Assembly (NCBI GenBank): GCA_031772625.1
Contig: CM062813.1
Span: 690,008,420-690,072,419, forward strand
Length of the DNA: 64,000 nucleotides
From: Pinus tabuliformis
Lineage: Eukaryota > Streptophyta > Pinopsida > Pinales > Pinaceae
Direction: 5' to 3'
In this document: piece by piece, positions 11,779 through 22,866 of the stretch
Numbering within the stretch: position 1 is the stretch's first letter
Layout of the letters: every line of letters starts with the position of its first letter
Made by a program: the position numbers and the translations under genes
Notes under the pieces: generated by a model
The model's database searches: none
What the model was told of the DNA's origin: nothing
Seen by the model: the letters and a program-made list of their open reading frames with translations, nothing else

Positions 11779-12230
11779 CACCAAACTTCTTGGCAAAGCC
11801 AAAGTCAGCTAGCTTCACACCATTGGCACTCACAAGAGCATTCTTCCCCTTGATATCACAGTGCACAATTCCCTGCATGTCTAAGTAGTCGATTCCACTT
11901 AGGAAGTCGGGTGTGTGTGATTTGATCACTAATTCGTGCAGCTTTCCTCCAAACTTACTCAACAAATCCACCACGCTGCTGCTTGGCATGTACTCTATTA
12001 ACAAATTGTGCAACTCTGCACCATTATCGAAGTTGTAATTGCACCGTAATTGTGCCCCAGGCAGCAAACAACGTGTGGCGAATCCAGGCACCGCAAAATC
12101 TGGTACTCGATTTCCAAAGCGACACTAAAACCGACAGTGGATTTGATTCCAAAGAGTTGGCCATTGGAGCTTCTCATGGCAAGGCTGACTATCGCAGAAG
12201 CTCCGGCCCCAAGATTGGCACTCCTTTTTC
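11779..12230 (-). pseudogene. MAPKKK fragment, copy A (truncated and frameshifted)
   Basis: Read on the minus strand, the fragment has the ATP-loop region (LGAGASAIVSLAM, with the third Gly of the loop changed to Ala), the subdomain II Lys (LFGIK), then LLIEYMPSSSVVDLLSKFGG, the catalytic loop HCDIKGKN and KLADFGFAKKFG. It stops there, just after the DFG motif, so the activation loop and C-lobe are missing. An 11-bp duplication (aattacggtgc at about 12032-12055) breaks the frame. Further losses include YLDMQGI for YLHKQGI. The 5' side is cut by the short inverted-repeat element. It cannot make an active kinase. Confidence 0.9.
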
Positions 12231-12232
12231 AC

Positions 12233-12495
12233 GTAATCTAACGAGGCTGAGGAGTTGCTCGGAAAGTTATGGAAATTTCGGTTATATTTAGAGAAAATCT
12301 CGCAAAGATTTTTGTAAATCCAAATTATAGCTTTTAAAATTCAAAATTTTAGGTGTCTTAAACGTTTTTGATGGCGCTAAATCTATTTCCACCATTAAAA
12401 ACACAATTCAAACACTGCCTCTACAAAAAATTTTGAAATTTTTTGCCTGGATTCCGACCACTTTTGACTATCCGAGCAAGCAATTCCTCGACTCT
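12233..12495. mobile_element. MITE-like short inverted-repeat element, copy A
   Basis: The left end reads aatctaacgaggctgaggag and the right end is its diverged reverse complement (caattcctcgactc). Copy B keeps the ends better. About 263 bp, AT-rich, with no coding capacity. It lies between the kinase P-loop codons and a poly-T run. Kinase C lacks it at the same place, which serves as an empty site. The superfamily is unknown because the target duplication is masked by T runs. Confidence 0.7.
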
Positions 12496-12520
12496 TTTTT
12501 GTTTTTTTTTCCCTCTCTCC

Positions 12521-13084
12521 CAAGCTTGGAATTTTACATCTCACAGGACGTATTTCATATTTTAAGACGTATTTGACAGTGGCTGTAAATTTTTACCTGT
12601 CAAATTTGACGTGCTTCATAAATCAGAAACCGTCATTTTGACGTTTAATTTAGGATTTGTCCCATCAAAATTTATAGTACCTGTCTTTAAGTTAAAAACA
12701 CTAAAGTCAGACTAAGCCCAGGGTCATAATGCAAATGCATATAATACCTCTAGCTCACATGGAAATGGAGTGTGGCACACTTTCATAGATTTGAATCTTA
12801 TAAAAAATTATCTGGCTATAGTCCTTTCGTAGATTTCAACTTTATGAATGGAGATCTCGCTCTAGGCAACTAAGAACAACTACATTGTAATCTAGGTGTT
12901 ACATTCAAGGAACCGACCAACCAGTCTACGTCAAGAATGTGAATTCAACGATCAAACTGTAAACCAGTACACGATTGAAAAATACTAAAAATATACATGC
13001 ATTTTTTTTGGTGTGTATAACACTGAGAAGGGGTGGTGTGCTTGTTTTTGTTCCTTAGGCTTCCCTCAATCGTTCCACACTCTC
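12521..13084. other. Left flank of the Gypsy element, no gene seen
   Basis: Unique within the window and moderately AT-rich. A short palindrome-like stretch around 12570-12615 pairs tttgacag with ctgtcaaa. The flank ends in ctctc (13080-13084), the TSD of the Gypsy element. Its continuation is at 26487. Confidence 0.6.
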
Positions 13085-13270
13085 TGTAAGGACCTGCAGT
13101 CCTTGCGCGCACTTCGGCATGAAGTGCGATGACAAATGGAGGAAGTGCGAGCTCAAGTCCTATAACGCGAAGGTGTTATGTTATAATAAGGATGCGTAGA
13201 AGGTTGGGCGAGGAGTTATATATGCGTGGAAGTGTGGAGGATCACCCATGGAGCCAACTTACAAACATAG
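13085..13270 (+). repeat. Gypsy-like 5' LTR, first part (split by Copia)
   Basis: It matches the start of the 3' LTR (25257-25442) almost base for base. The sequence breaks at catag (13266-13270), the TSD of the nested Copia, and resumes at 21663. Confidence 0.92.
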
Positions 13271-14823
13271 TGTTGGAAATAATACTGAGAGGGGGGGTGA
13301 ATCAGTATTATCAAGTTCTTTTTAATAAGTCTTCCTTATTTATACTTTGAATTATTCTTGTATGTCAGTACCATAAAACAATGAGCATGAACAAGAAAAA
13401 CAGATAGTCACATCAAGGAACACCAGATATAAGGTGGAAACCCAATGTGGGTGAAAACCACCTGCTGCAATATGTCTCTATCTTCTTTCAATTAGAAACT
13501 CCTTTTACAATGATTTTGTACTGGTGCAGTCCTTTACCAGTACGCAGGCTGCAACCTGCAGAGAGCTACAACTCTCTCTCGTTTTCCAGGCTCTCCTGGA
13601 AGGGAGGTACAACCCCCTACTTCTTTTCTTTCAAGGACCACTTTTCATAAATTTTCAAACTAGATCCAAGAATATCAAATAATCATCAAGTACATGCAAA
13701 TTACCCAAACTCCAAGAATTACCCAACTTCTCAGAATGCTGTAAACAGAAAGATATTACCAGAAATATAAACCCAGAACTCTGCAGCAATAAATAGAAGA
13801 TGATCAACAAATGTTTTAGGACAGATACGCAATTTTTTTTTATCTGGACTGCGTGGCTTCGCACTTCACCTTCTGCGTCTCTGCGTATCCCCGCAGAGAG
13901 CCTTCCACTGCACCGCGTACCCACGCACTGTTTCTTCAATCACGCCGCGTACTACTACTCTGGCCACGCACCCTCAGATGTTATCGCGTCGCGTATCTAC
14001 GCACCTGCGGCTTCTGTAGCGCCGCGTGCTTTCACTGTGCCTCCGCACCTGAACCTCTGCCACGCCGCATACCTTTACTGTTCTTCCGCACCTGAACCTC
14101 TATCGCGCTGCGTACCCACGCACTGTTTCTTCTTCTGCTGTGCGTACCCACGCACTGCGCCTTCTTCTGCTGTGCGTACCCCCGCACTTGCACCGTTAAT
14201 CACCTGCGAACCTCTGATTAGGGCCGAATTGGCAGTCCACCAGTGTGCCACAGATAGTCAGATGCCCAGATCTGATCATGCGCCCGAGAGATCACACTTC
14301 ATAGATTCACTTTCAACTTCCCTTTTATAGATCAAGCTTTTAAACCGATAACCCAATATTTCAGATCTTAAGATATACAATTTGCAAAGACACTTTGGCC
14401 AAGTGATCTCCTTCTCTATTTATAGTCAAGCCCTTATCCACACCATGGGACAAAACCATCAATAACCAATACAAGGGATCCAAACCGGGGCTAAATTAGA
14501 TCCTATACCACGGGCCAAAACCATAGAATCAAGAACAGTGGGCTAAATACCACGGGCCAAACATAAGAAACCCCACGTGAGCGCACTTCTCTGCCTTGAA
14601 GTGAGTGAACTGGGGTCCGCACCTCATGAACGGGTAACCTGCGGGTATGTACGCACTTTATCTATGATATTCCTGCGGGTCCGCAGCTTTTGTATGGTGC
14701 ACCTGCGTACCTCTTATTTTCCAACATATTTTGAGAGCCTGAACAGAGCATTTCCACTTAAGAGAGTTGCCATCAAGTACAACACCTGTAACATAGAGCC
14801 ATACCAGAATCATAATGCCAACA
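13271..14823 (-). repeat. 3' LTR of the nested Copia (left side)
   Basis: 1553 bp. It contains a 32-bp tandem unit starting gcgtacccacgcactg at about 14110-14175 and many looser gcgta/cgcac repeats from 13880 on. The right LTR shares them. Confidence 0.95.
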
Positions 14824-15185
14824 ATCTCCCCCTTTGGACTTGATGGCAACTTCAAGATCTTCAACATCATTCTCCCCCTTTGACATCAAGGGCAAAGGGT
14901 TATGCTCCCCCTAAGAACATGCTCCCCCTGACTATAAACCAGATCTGCAAAGAAGAACCATAATCCACCAAACATCATAAATGACCATGAAAGAGATAGA
15001 GACATATTACAGCAATATTCAGACCAGCATCCATGATCTCCTTCTGTACTTCCTCCATAATGCCAACAATGCATTATATGCTCCCCCTGAACCTGTGCCA
15101 TTCGATATTCGATCAATCCGCAACCCAGCACATGTACGCATATACCCCAGATGAGCCTTGCGTACAACCAACCATCAGAAGAGAT
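14824..15185 (-). other. Copia 3' untranslated region
   Basis: About 360 bp between the RNase H stop codon and the LTR, rich in ctccccct on the plus strand (purine tracts on the coding strand). There is no room for an envelope-like gene, which some plant Copia lineages carry here. Confidence 0.7.
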
Positions 15186-17543
15186 TCAACAACAAGATGA
15201 TGCATCAACAACCCCCAGCTTTTGCCTGAGGTATTCAAAGGTCTCCCTGGGCAATGGTTTGGTGAGTATATCAGCAACTTGTTCCTTAGAAGGAACATAC
15301 TCCAACTTGACCTTTTGTTCAAGTACTTGTTCCCGGAGAAAATGATACTTGATCGGTATGTGCTTGGTCTTTGAATGCATGACTGGGTTCTTTGAAATGC
15401 TGATTGCACTTGTATTATCACATAAGATGGAGATGGGTGGTATACAAGTGATTTGAAAATCTTGCAAGGTCTGCATCATCCAAAGGAGTTGAGTGCAGCA
15501 AGATGCAGCAGCAACATATTCCGCTTCAGATGTAGACAAGGCAATCGAACTCTGTTTCTTGCTGAACCAAGATACTAATCTGGAACCCATAAAGAATGCA
15601 CCACCACTTGTGCTCTTCCTGTCATCCACGCTTCCGGCCCAATCTGCATCTGTATAAGCATGAAGTGTGAGATCTGTATCTCTAGGATACCATAAGCCAT
15701 AGTTTTGATTTCCTTGAAGATATTTGAAGATTCTATTTACTGTCTGAAGATGAGTTTCCTTTGGATTTTCCTGAAATCTTGCAACTATTCCTACTGCATG
15801 CATTATGTCTGGTCGAGTACCTATCAAATAAAGTAGACTTCCAATCATAGATCTGTAGGTTGGTTGATGCACTGCTACTGATTCATCATTTTTACTGAGG
15901 CTACATCCTGTGACCATGGGTGTACATACTGGTTTTGCATCTTCCATGCCATATTTCTTCAAAATCTGCTTGAGAAACTTGGTTTGAGACAAAAAGATCC
16001 CTCCTTCTTTTTGTTGGATTTGCAAACCAAGAAAATATGTCAGTTCTCCCAGCAAGGACATTTCGAATTCTTTCTGCATTACCAAGGCAAAGCTTTGACT
16101 CATAGCTTCTTCATTGCTGCCAAAGATAATGTCATCTACATACACAACAAGTATTAGCAATTTGTCGTTTTCAACATTTATATAAAGATTGCTATCTGTT
16201 GATCCTTTTGAAAAACCTTGTTGATGAAGATATTTGTCCAAACGATAGTACCAAGCCCTTGGAGCTTGTTTGAGACCATAGAGAGCCTTTTTCAATCTGC
16301 ATACAAGATTTGGATCATTTCCAAGAATGAAACCATCTGGCTGCTCAATGTATACTTCTTCTTCCAAGTCTCCATTCAGAAAGGCTGATTTCACGTCCAT
16401 TTGAAATACTTTGAAGTTTTGAAAGCTTGAGAGAGCAAGGAACATTCGGATGGCCTTAAGTCTTGCAACAGGAGCAAAAGTTTCTTCAAAATCTATTCCT
16501 TCTTGTTGCGCATACCCTTTACAAACAAGTTTGGCCTTGTTTCTAATTACTTCTCCATTTTCATTCAATTTATTTTTGAAGACCCATTTTGTCCTTATAA
16601 CATTCTTATCCTTTGGTCTAGGAACCAACTCCCAAGTGTTGTTCTTTTCGATCTGCTCAAGTTCTTCATCCATTGCTTTGACCCAACATTCATCTTTGCA
16701 TGCCTCTTTCACATTTTGTGGTTCAGTGGAAGAGAGTAATGCCAAATAGCTTGAAGCTTCTGCAATTGTTCTTCTTGTTTGTACACCTGCTTCTTTCTGC
16801 CCCAAAATCTGAGATTCTGGATGATTCTTCTGAACATATCTGGATGGAGTCTTCTCTTCTATCCTTATCTGCTCCTCTGGTTCTTCTTGAGGTTCTTCTT
16901 CTTCATCATTCTGTCTTTGAGGGTAGTCTTCATCTTCTTCGATATCTTCATGATTTACTTGCCTAGGAATGTATCCCTTCTCATCAACCACTACATCAAT
17001 GCTGTCAACAATTCTTCCAAGTCTTTTATTGTAGCACTTGTATGCTTTGCTGTGTGGAGAATAACCAAGAAGAATGCCTTCATCTGCTCTAGGTTCAAGT
17101 TTGCCAAGTTGCTCATCAGTATTCTTAATATAGCATTTGCTCCCAAAGATTTTGAAGTGCTTTACCGAAGGAGTCTCACCATACCAGAGCTCATGAGGGG
17201 TTTGAGTGCTGTTCACCCGGACATTTGTTTTGTTGAGAATAACAACCGCAGCATATGCAGCTTCACCCCAGAAAGTTGTGGGAGTTCCAAACTCATCAAG
17301 CATAGCACGAGCCATTTGTTGGACTGCTCTGTTCATTCTTTCCACCACTCCATTTTGCTGAGGAGTTCTAGCTGTAGAGAATTCTCTTCTTATCCCATGT
17401 TCTTCACAGAAATCGAAAAATTCATTTGAGGTAAACTCCCCACCTCTGTCGGATCTGAGGCACTTAATTTTGTATCCTGACTCATTTTCAACCAAGGCTT
17501 TAAAGGATTTGAATTTTTCGAATGCTTCATCTTTGTGCTTCAT
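15186..17543 (-). CDS. Copia Pol: integrase core, RT and RNase H (open 785 codons)
   Basis: Residues 1-90 hold the second half of the integrase core: D in [12 protein letters not shown] and E in [10 protein letters not shown]. The RT follows from about residue 290: [18 protein letters not shown], then [15 protein letters not shown] and the catalytic [10 protein letters not shown]. RNase H starts near residue 630 with [19 protein letters not shown] and SEAEYVAAA, ending with HFLREQV and [17 protein letters not shown]. The frame is intact over 2.3 kb. It is joined in frame to the upstream protease-integrase frame through a single TGA (17547-17549), so the ATG at 17543 is not the natural start; this is the downstream part of one polyprotein. 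Confidence 0.93.
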   Translation of the reverse strand: MKHKDEAFEKFKSFKALVENESGYKIKCLRSDRGGEFTSNEFFDFCEEHGIRREFSTARTPQQNGVVERMNRAVQQMARAMLDEFGTPTTFWGEAAYAAVVILNKTNVRVNSTQTPHELWYGETPSVKHFKIFGSKCYIKNTDEQLGKLEPRADEGILLGYSPHSKAYKCYNKRLGRIVDSIDVVVDEKGYIPRQVNHEDIEEDEDYPQRQNDEEEEPQEEPEEQIRIEEKTPSRYVQKNHPESQILGQKEAGVQTRRTIAEASSYLALLSSTEPQNVKEACKDECWVKAMDEELEQIEKNNTWELVPRPKDKNVIRTKWVFKNKLNENGEVIRNKAKLVCKGYAQQEGIDFEETFAPVARLKAIRMFLALSSFQNFKVFQMDVKSAFLNGDLEEEVYIEQPDGFILGNDPNLVCRLKKALYGLKQAPRAWYYRLDKYLHQQGFSKGSTDSNLYINVENDKLLILVVYVDDIIFGSNEEAMSQSFALVMQKEFEMSLLGELTYFLGLQIQQKEGGIFLSQTKFLKQILKKYGMEDAKPVCTPMVTGCSLSKNDESVAVHQPTYRSMIGSLLYLIGTRPDIMHAVGIVARFQENPKETHLQTVNRIFKYLQGNQNYGLWYPRDTDLTLHAYTDADWAGSVDDRKSTSGGAFFMGSRLVSWFSKKQSSIALSTSEAEYVAAASCCTQLLWMMQTLQDFQITCIPPISILCDNTSAISISKNPVMHSKTKHIPIKYHFLREQVLEQKVKLEYVPSKEQVADILTKPLPRETFEYLRQKLGVVDASSCC

Positions 17544-17546
17544 AAG

Positions 17547-18200
17547 TCATAACCAGACAAACCTGGAGAAATCGTCAATGAATAATATCAAGTATTCTTC
17601 TCCTCGAGGTGTCCTTTTCCTGAATGGACCACATACATTTGTATGTACTAGCTCAAGAGGCATGCTAGCTGATCCTTCCTTCTCCGGAAAGTAAGTTATG
17701 GTTTTCTTTCCAAACTGACATGATTTGCATATGGTGTTGTCTGGAATTTTGATATCTGGAAGACCGCGAACTGCCTGATATTTGCATGCTTTCCTTATTT
17801 GTGAAGAGCTTAGATGCCCCAACCTCCGGTGCCATAACCAGTGTTCATCATCCTTGCTTAGATAGCATTGTTGTTGTCCTTCTTCAAATATGTATAGATT
17901 ATTTGGAGTTCTTTCACCTTTGATCACTGTTTTACCTGTATCAAGATCACGAAAAAGACATCCATTTGATCTAAATATCACCTCGGTTCCTTGATCACAC
18001 ATCTGGCTGACACTCAGAAGATTATGCTTCAATCCATCAACATACAAAACATTTCCAGCTTTGACCTTTTCTTTTAACTGAGCAGTGCCTTTTCCTTTTA
18101 TCGCTGCAGGAGTATCATTTCCAAAAGAAACTTTCTTTCCCTTTTCTAAAGCAGAATATGATTCAAGTTTTTCTTTATCACCTGTCATATGTTCGAACAT
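17547..18200 (-). pseudogene. Copia protease remainder and integrase N-terminal half
   Basis: The frame runs from just after the protease active site through the pre-integrase zinc domain (WHRRLGHLSSSQIRK with CKSCQFGKK) to the first catalytic Asp of the integrase (LFIDDFSRFVWL) and then a TGA. The active-site codons for IDSGCS lie just upstream (about 18203-18220) in a different frame after a UAG, so one small deletion near 18200 and a stop separate them from this frame. The next frame continues in phase after the TGA. Confidence 0.88.
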
Positions 18201-18211
18201 CCACTGTCAAT

Positions 18212-18652
18212 CTACCATAGATTTTCCTGTCCCTCTGCATAAAATGCTATCCCACATCTTTCTGTTTGTGGTTCCTTTATTCTCCATGTTTTGGTGCTTG
18301 AGGCTTGTTCCTTTGTCTGCTGAAACCTGCTCCTACATTCAGAATCTTCATGACCAAAGTTATTGCAAATAGAACATTCAACTTCATTTTCAAGAGCCGA
18401 AAAGTTGTTATAGGTCCCTTTTGTAATCCCAGTCATACTTCTTTGTTTTTGAGCTTCTCTAGTCATGATTGTTTTATATGCAACACATTGAGCTGCTTTG
18501 TGACCAAAGTTATGGCAAGAGAAGCATTGTCCATTGAAGAAACTTCTGCGGTTATCAAATCTTCCGGCCAAATGATTGTAATTTCTATTGTCATCCATTC
18601 TTGAAGCAAATTGAGAGGATTTTACCTGTGGCTCGTTGTAGCTTTTGTTCAT
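18212..18652 (-). pseudogene. Copia Gag-Pol junction with two CCHC zinc knuckles
   Basis: The 146-codon frame contains CFSCHNFGHKAAQC and CSICNNFGHEDSEC, two complete CCHC knuckles. With the knuckle in the upstream Gag frame, the element has three, an arrangement known in some plant Copia Gags. Zinc knuckles bind the element RNA for packaging. The frame stops next to the protease active site. Confidence 0.85.
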
Positions 18653-18809
18653 CCTTAGGATGGATTTCCCCTGGTTTACCTGATAGTCTTTGTTTGTTCT
18701 TGATGTAATTCGTCCCTGCTTTACCTGGTGATCTCCATTGTGCTTTTGCTCATTCCTTCTTGTTGCATCAAGATAACTCTTTGAGGTGGATGCTTGAGAA
18801 GTTTTTCCA

Positions 18810-20045
18810 TTATACCCGACCTGTCTTGTTTAGTGGAGAACGTTGTACATTGATGATCTCATCCAGAGTTTCAGATCCTTTGACAAACTTAAGATTAATA
18901 GCCTTTTTTTTCTCAATATCTTTTCTAAGACCAACAATTTCACCTTCTAATTTTTCAAGATATTTTTCCTTTTCATCAATTTGAAATTGTAGAGTATCAA
19001 TGATCATATTCTTTTCTTTTATACATCTCTTGAGTCTAGAAATTTCTTCATAAAGGCTATCCACATCTATAGCATCCATGTAATCATCATGTTCAAATGC
19101 CATTAAAAGTTTATAGTCATTACCTCGTTCATCTTCATCACTATTTGATAGACCATCACTATCTTCATGAGTGTAGTAGCTTTTTGCATTCTGTTTCTTG
19201 TTCCATCTAGCAGGTTCCTTTCCTTTGTCAATCTTATCCTTATGAGGACATTTCGCAGCATAATGACCTACTCTTCCACAAGCAAAACATTTAAAAGGTA
19301 ACTTACCTCTGAACCTTCCAGTACCCCGTTGAAGATTTCTAACAAAATTTGATTCTTCTTCTTCTTCTGGCGAGTGACTTGCTTCATAGTAGTCTCCTTT
19401 GCCTGAAGCCTTGAAAGCAGCTTCTCTCCTGTCTGATGGACCTCCTTTTCTCATTTCATAAGCAGTTAGAATTCCGTGTAGCTGAGACATAGTAAGAGTT
19501 CGTAGATTTTCCTTTTCTTCTATTGCAGACACTTTAGATTCAAACTTGGGGGACAATGATCTTAAAACTTTTTCAACCACAATAGCCTCTTTTATTTCTT
19601 CACCCAAGTTTTTCATGCAATTAACAATCTCGTCTACCCAAAGGAAATAGTTAGCCACACTTTCATCATTATACATTCTGAGATTCTCATACTGAATCCT
19701 GAGGGTTTGAAGTTTAGCACGCTTTACCTGTTCATATCCTTCGTAGCTCAAGACAATCTTGTCCCATATTTCCTTTGCGGATTTATATTGCATAACCTTC
19801 ACGAATTCTGTTTGAGCTAAGCATCCCAGCAGAGTATTGACTGCTGTAGCATTTGTTTCATATTTCTTCTTCTCGGCCGGATCTGTAGGAGTAGCTAAAG
19901 GAAAAGTGTAGCCTGTATCTATGATATCCCAAACTTCTATACCAAGAGATTGAAGATAGGCAGTAACTCTTACCTTCCAATAATTGAAGTTTGTCCCATC
20001 AAAAATTGGTGGCCTGATTGATGCTTCCCTCTCGTAGTTGCTCAT
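18810..20045 (-). CDS. Copia Gag (411 aa)
   Basis: An ATG at 20043-20045 sits about 50 bases inside the primer site, as expected for Gag. Residues 10-190 form the Copia Gag core (RPPIFDGTNFNYWKVRV, then EIWDKIVLSYEGYEQVK). A CCHC knuckle follows (CFACGRVGHYAAKC at about residue 250), then acidic linkers. Residues 330-385 look like a coiled coil (ISRLKRCIKEKNMI and DEKEKYLEKLEGEIVGL). It would assemble the cytoplasmic particle and package RNA. The frame ends at 18810; sequence to 18652 continues the polyprotein in another frame. Confidence 0.92.
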   Translation of the reverse strand: MSNYEREASIRPPIFDGTNFNYWKVRVTAYLQSLGIEVWDIIDTGYTFPLATPTDPAEKKKYETNATAVNTLLGCLAQTEFVKVMQYKSAKEIWDKIVLSYEGYEQVKRAKLQTLRIQYENLRMYNDESVANYFLWVDEIVNCMKNLGEEIKEAIVVEKVLRSLSPKFESKVSAIEEKENLRTLTMSQLHGILTAYEMRKGGPSDRREAAFKASGKGDYYEASHSPEEEEESNFVRNLQRGTGRFRGKLPFKCFACGRVGHYAAKCPHKDKIDKGKEPARWNKKQNAKSYYTHEDSDGLSNSDEDERGNDYKLLMAFEHDDYMDAIDVDSLYEEISRLKRCIKEKNMIIDTLQFQIDEKEKYLEKLEGEIVGLRKDIEKKKAINLKFVKGSETLDEIINVQRSPLNKTGRV

Positions 20046-20091
20046 GATGAATGATCTTCCTTCAAGCGATCAAGATTCTCTGAAGGACCTA

Positions 20092-20104
20092 CTCTGATAC
20101 CAAT
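20092..20104 (-). promoter_or_regulatory. Met-tRNA primer-binding site of the nested Copia
   Basis: On the minus strand tggtatcagagt lies two bases inside the right LTR. It matches the 3' end of plant initiator Met-tRNA, the usual primer in plant LTR elements. Confidence 0.85.
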
Positions 20105-21657
20105 TGTTGGAAATAATACTGAGAGGGGGGGTGAATCAGTATTATCAAGTTCTTTTTAATAAATCTTCCTTATTTATACTTTGAATTATTCTTGTATGTC
20201 AGTACCATAAAACAATGAGCATGAACAAGAAAAACAGATAGTCACATCAAGGAACACCAGATATAAGGTGGAAACCCAATGTGGGTGAAAACCACCTGCT
20301 GCAATATGTCTCTATCTTCTTTCAATTAGAAACTCCTTTTACAATGATTTTGTACTGGTGCAGTCCTTTACCAGTACGCAGGCTGCAACCTGCAGAGAGC
20401 TACAACTCTCTCTCGTTTTCCAGTCTCTCCTGGAAGGGAGGTACAACCCCCTACTTCTTTTCTTTCAAGGACCACTTTTCATAAATTTTCAAACTGGATC
20501 CAAGAATATCAAATAATCGTCAAGTACATGCAAATTACCCAAACTCCAAGAATTACCCAACTTCTCAGAATGTTGTAAACAGAAAGATAGTACCAGAAAT
20601 ATAAACCCAGAACTCCGCAGCAATAAATAGAAGATGATCAACAAATGTTTTAGGACAGATACGCAATTTTTCTTTATCTGGACTTCGTGGCTTCGCACTT
20701 CACCTTCTGCGTCTCTGCGTATCCCCGCAGAGAGCCTTCCATTACACCGCGTACCCACGCACTGTTTCTTCAATCACGTCGCGTACTACTACTGTGGCCA
20801 CACACCCTCAGATGCTATCGCGCCGCGTATCTACGCACCTGCGGCTTCTGTAGCGCCGCGTACTTTCACTGTGCCTCCGCACCTGAACCTCTGCCACGCC
20901 GCGTACCTTTACTATTCTTTCGCACCTGAACCTATATCGCGCTGCGTACCCACGCACTGTTTCTTCTTTTGCTGTGCGTACCCACGCACTGCGCCTTCTT
21001 CTGCTGTGCGTACCCCCGCACTTGCACCGTTAATCACCTGCGAACCTCTGATTAGGGCCGAATTGGCAGTCCACCAATGTGCCACAGATAGTCAGATGCC
21101 CAGATCTGATCATGCGCCCGAGAGATCACACTTCATAGATTCACTTTCAACTTCCCTTTTATAGATCAAGCTTTTAAACCGATAACCCAATATTTCATAT
21201 CTTAAGATATACAATTTGCAAAGATACTTTGGCCAAGTGATCTCCTTCTCTATTTATAGTCAAGCCCTTATCCACACCATGGGACAAAACCATCAATAAC
21301 CAATACAAGGGATCCAAACCGGGGCTAAATTAGATCCTATACCACGGGCCAAAACCATAGAATCAAGAACGGCGGGCTAAATACCACGGGCCAAACATAA
21401 GAAACCCCACGTGAGCGCGCTTCTCTACCTTGAAGTGAGTGAACTGGGGTCCGCACCTCATGAACGGGTAACCTGCGGGTATGTACGCACTTTATCTATG
21501 ATATTCCTGCGGGTCCGCAGCTTTTGTACGGTGCACCTGCGTACCTCTTATTTTCCAACATATTTTGAGAGCCTGAACAGAGCATTGCCACTTAAGAGAG
21601 TTGCCATCAAGTATAACACCTTTAACATAGAGCCATACCAGAATCATAATGCCAACA
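20105..21657 (-). repeat. 5' LTR of the nested Copia (right side)
   Basis: 1553 bp, the same length as the left LTR. A TATA-like ctataaatagag on the minus strand (about 21247-21259) is the likely promoter, and the primer site follows the LTR at 20092-20104. Confidence 0.95.
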
Positions 21658-21662
21658 CATAG

Positions 21663-22678
21663 CAAGCCGACCGATGGTTGTGGGTGTTTGCAAGAAGGAC
21701 GACATGGAGTTTAGAAGATATTGCGATGGAGTTGAGGGCATGGGCAGGTCGGCTGGGTAGCCACGACCTTGCCTTGCCACTCGTATAAACAAGTGTGCAT
21801 TGGAGCTCATTTGGACAATCGCTCAAACACAACAACTTTAAGGTGTGGACGCAACAAAGAAGGAAGGTGCAGTTTTGGTGATGCGCCCATTCTTGGGCAA
21901 GGCCGCACGGAGGTAAACGCACATCTTGGCTTTGGGTGAAGGGCGCGGGTAGAGGTCGCCTGCCGGTTGGAGAAGGGCGTGCATGGGTGTGGCGCTCGGG
22001 TTGTGCGAAGGAGCGCCCGACGGTGAAACGAAGGCGTGGGTGCCCAGTTTGTGTGACAACTTGGCACGGGTTCTTGGGTGACTCGGGTGAGCGCCCGCCC
22101 GTCGTGCAAGTGTGCACGGTGTGACTTTTGGTGAAGTGTTGAGATTGTGAACAGAGGTGTGACTCGTGCAGAGGCACCCGTGTGTGGCGACTTGGTTACG
22201 ACGAGGTGCGCCCAAGTTGGGCAAACAACACGATCGTGCGACGAGGTGAACGAAGGGTTGGTGAGTCATACGGCGACTGTGCGGAGGTGCTGACGAGCTT
22301 GGCAACCGAGTTTGCTAAAGATTTTAAATTTGGCTAAGTATGAAACTTGGGGTTTCCAAGTATACTTGTAAAGCTTTTTAATATTGAAAGACTGTATAAT
22401 ATATTATTCGGGCAGACTCATTGTTCAGGGAGTTGCCCCTCCCTTTATACTGTGCAATTGTGTTCTTAATGTATAATTGTTGATGTTAATGAATGTGTTT
22501 GGGTGTTCATTGGTATAAAGGAAACATTAATAATACTTAGTTGTGAAACACAAACTAAGTAGGATAAGTGGTTAGGCGTAGTCCACGAACATAAGTATTG
22601 GTGAAAAGAAAGTGTTCGGTGGTGCCGCACCTTGCCTAGAGTGGTTGAAAGACTACCGCCGGCTTGGGGGCGTGACAG
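21663..22678 (+). repeat. Gypsy-like 5' LTR, second part
   Basis: It continues the LTR broken at 13270 and matches 25443-26486. Compared with the 3' LTR it lacks about 29 bp (the stretch containing gctcatcatgtgaag at about 25620). It ends ggcgtgaca before the primer site tggtatcggagc. Confidence 0.92.
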
Positions 22679-22866
22679 GTGGTATCGGAGCTCGAGTGGA
22701 GCTGGCGATTGAATCTGATTCAGGGTTGAAGAAGCTTGACAATTAGTGATTAAGCAGGGTTGCTCGTGACAGGTACTTGCAGGTGAAGGAAGCTGGTTTC
22801 ACATATAAGTGGAACAAGCGTTGGTTCATGTTTTGCAGGGAACTTGGAGAACACTGAAAGGCAAAG

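Larger units (their letters stand above)
275..12520. repeat. Segmental duplication, copy A
   Basis: Once the LINE-type insert (581-2027) and the Copia element (5249-10820) are removed, this stretch is collinear with copy B (41925-61905). The match runs through AT-rich non-coding DNA, an (AT)n microsatellite, a truncated MAPKKK pseudogene on the minus strand and a short inverted-repeat element. Homology stops at about 12520, after a poly-T run, where A reads aagcttggaattttacatc and B continues into the kinase upstream region shared with copy C. Identity looks like roughly 85-92% by eye, with many small indels. Confidence 0.9.
13271..21657 (-). mobile_element. Ty1/copia LTR retrotransposon (8.4 kb), nested, lightly decayed
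   Basis: LTRs of exactly 1553 bp each (13271-14823 and 20105-21657) begin tgttggaaata and end atgccaaca; TSD catag lies at 13266-13270 and 21658-21662. The element reads on the minus strand: tggtatcagagt just inside the right LTR is the primer site, and aaagggggaga beside the left LTR is the polypurine tract. Frames run Gag, protease, integrase, RT, RNase H from right to left. I count roughly 36 LTR differences (2-3%). Few lesions are visible: a stop near the protease, one frameshift at about 18200 and one in-frame TGA at 17547-17549. It is one of the younger insertions in the window. Confidence 0.96.

Noticed and set aside
13800..14330. A 176-codon plus-strand frame in the Copia LTR (and its twin at 20634-21164)
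   Set aside because: It lies wholly inside the LTR, on the strand opposite to the element, and reads through a GC-rich repeat; the two copies only show that the LTRs are alike.
16779..17429. 216-codon plus-strand frame
   Set aside because: It is the antisense shadow of the Copia Pol gene on the minus strand.
21644..22305. Long minus-strand frames in the Gypsy-like LTR, repeated at 25625-26168
   Set aside because: GC-rich LTR sequence with overlapping frames on both strands; no domain, and the frames are not conserved between the two LTRs.
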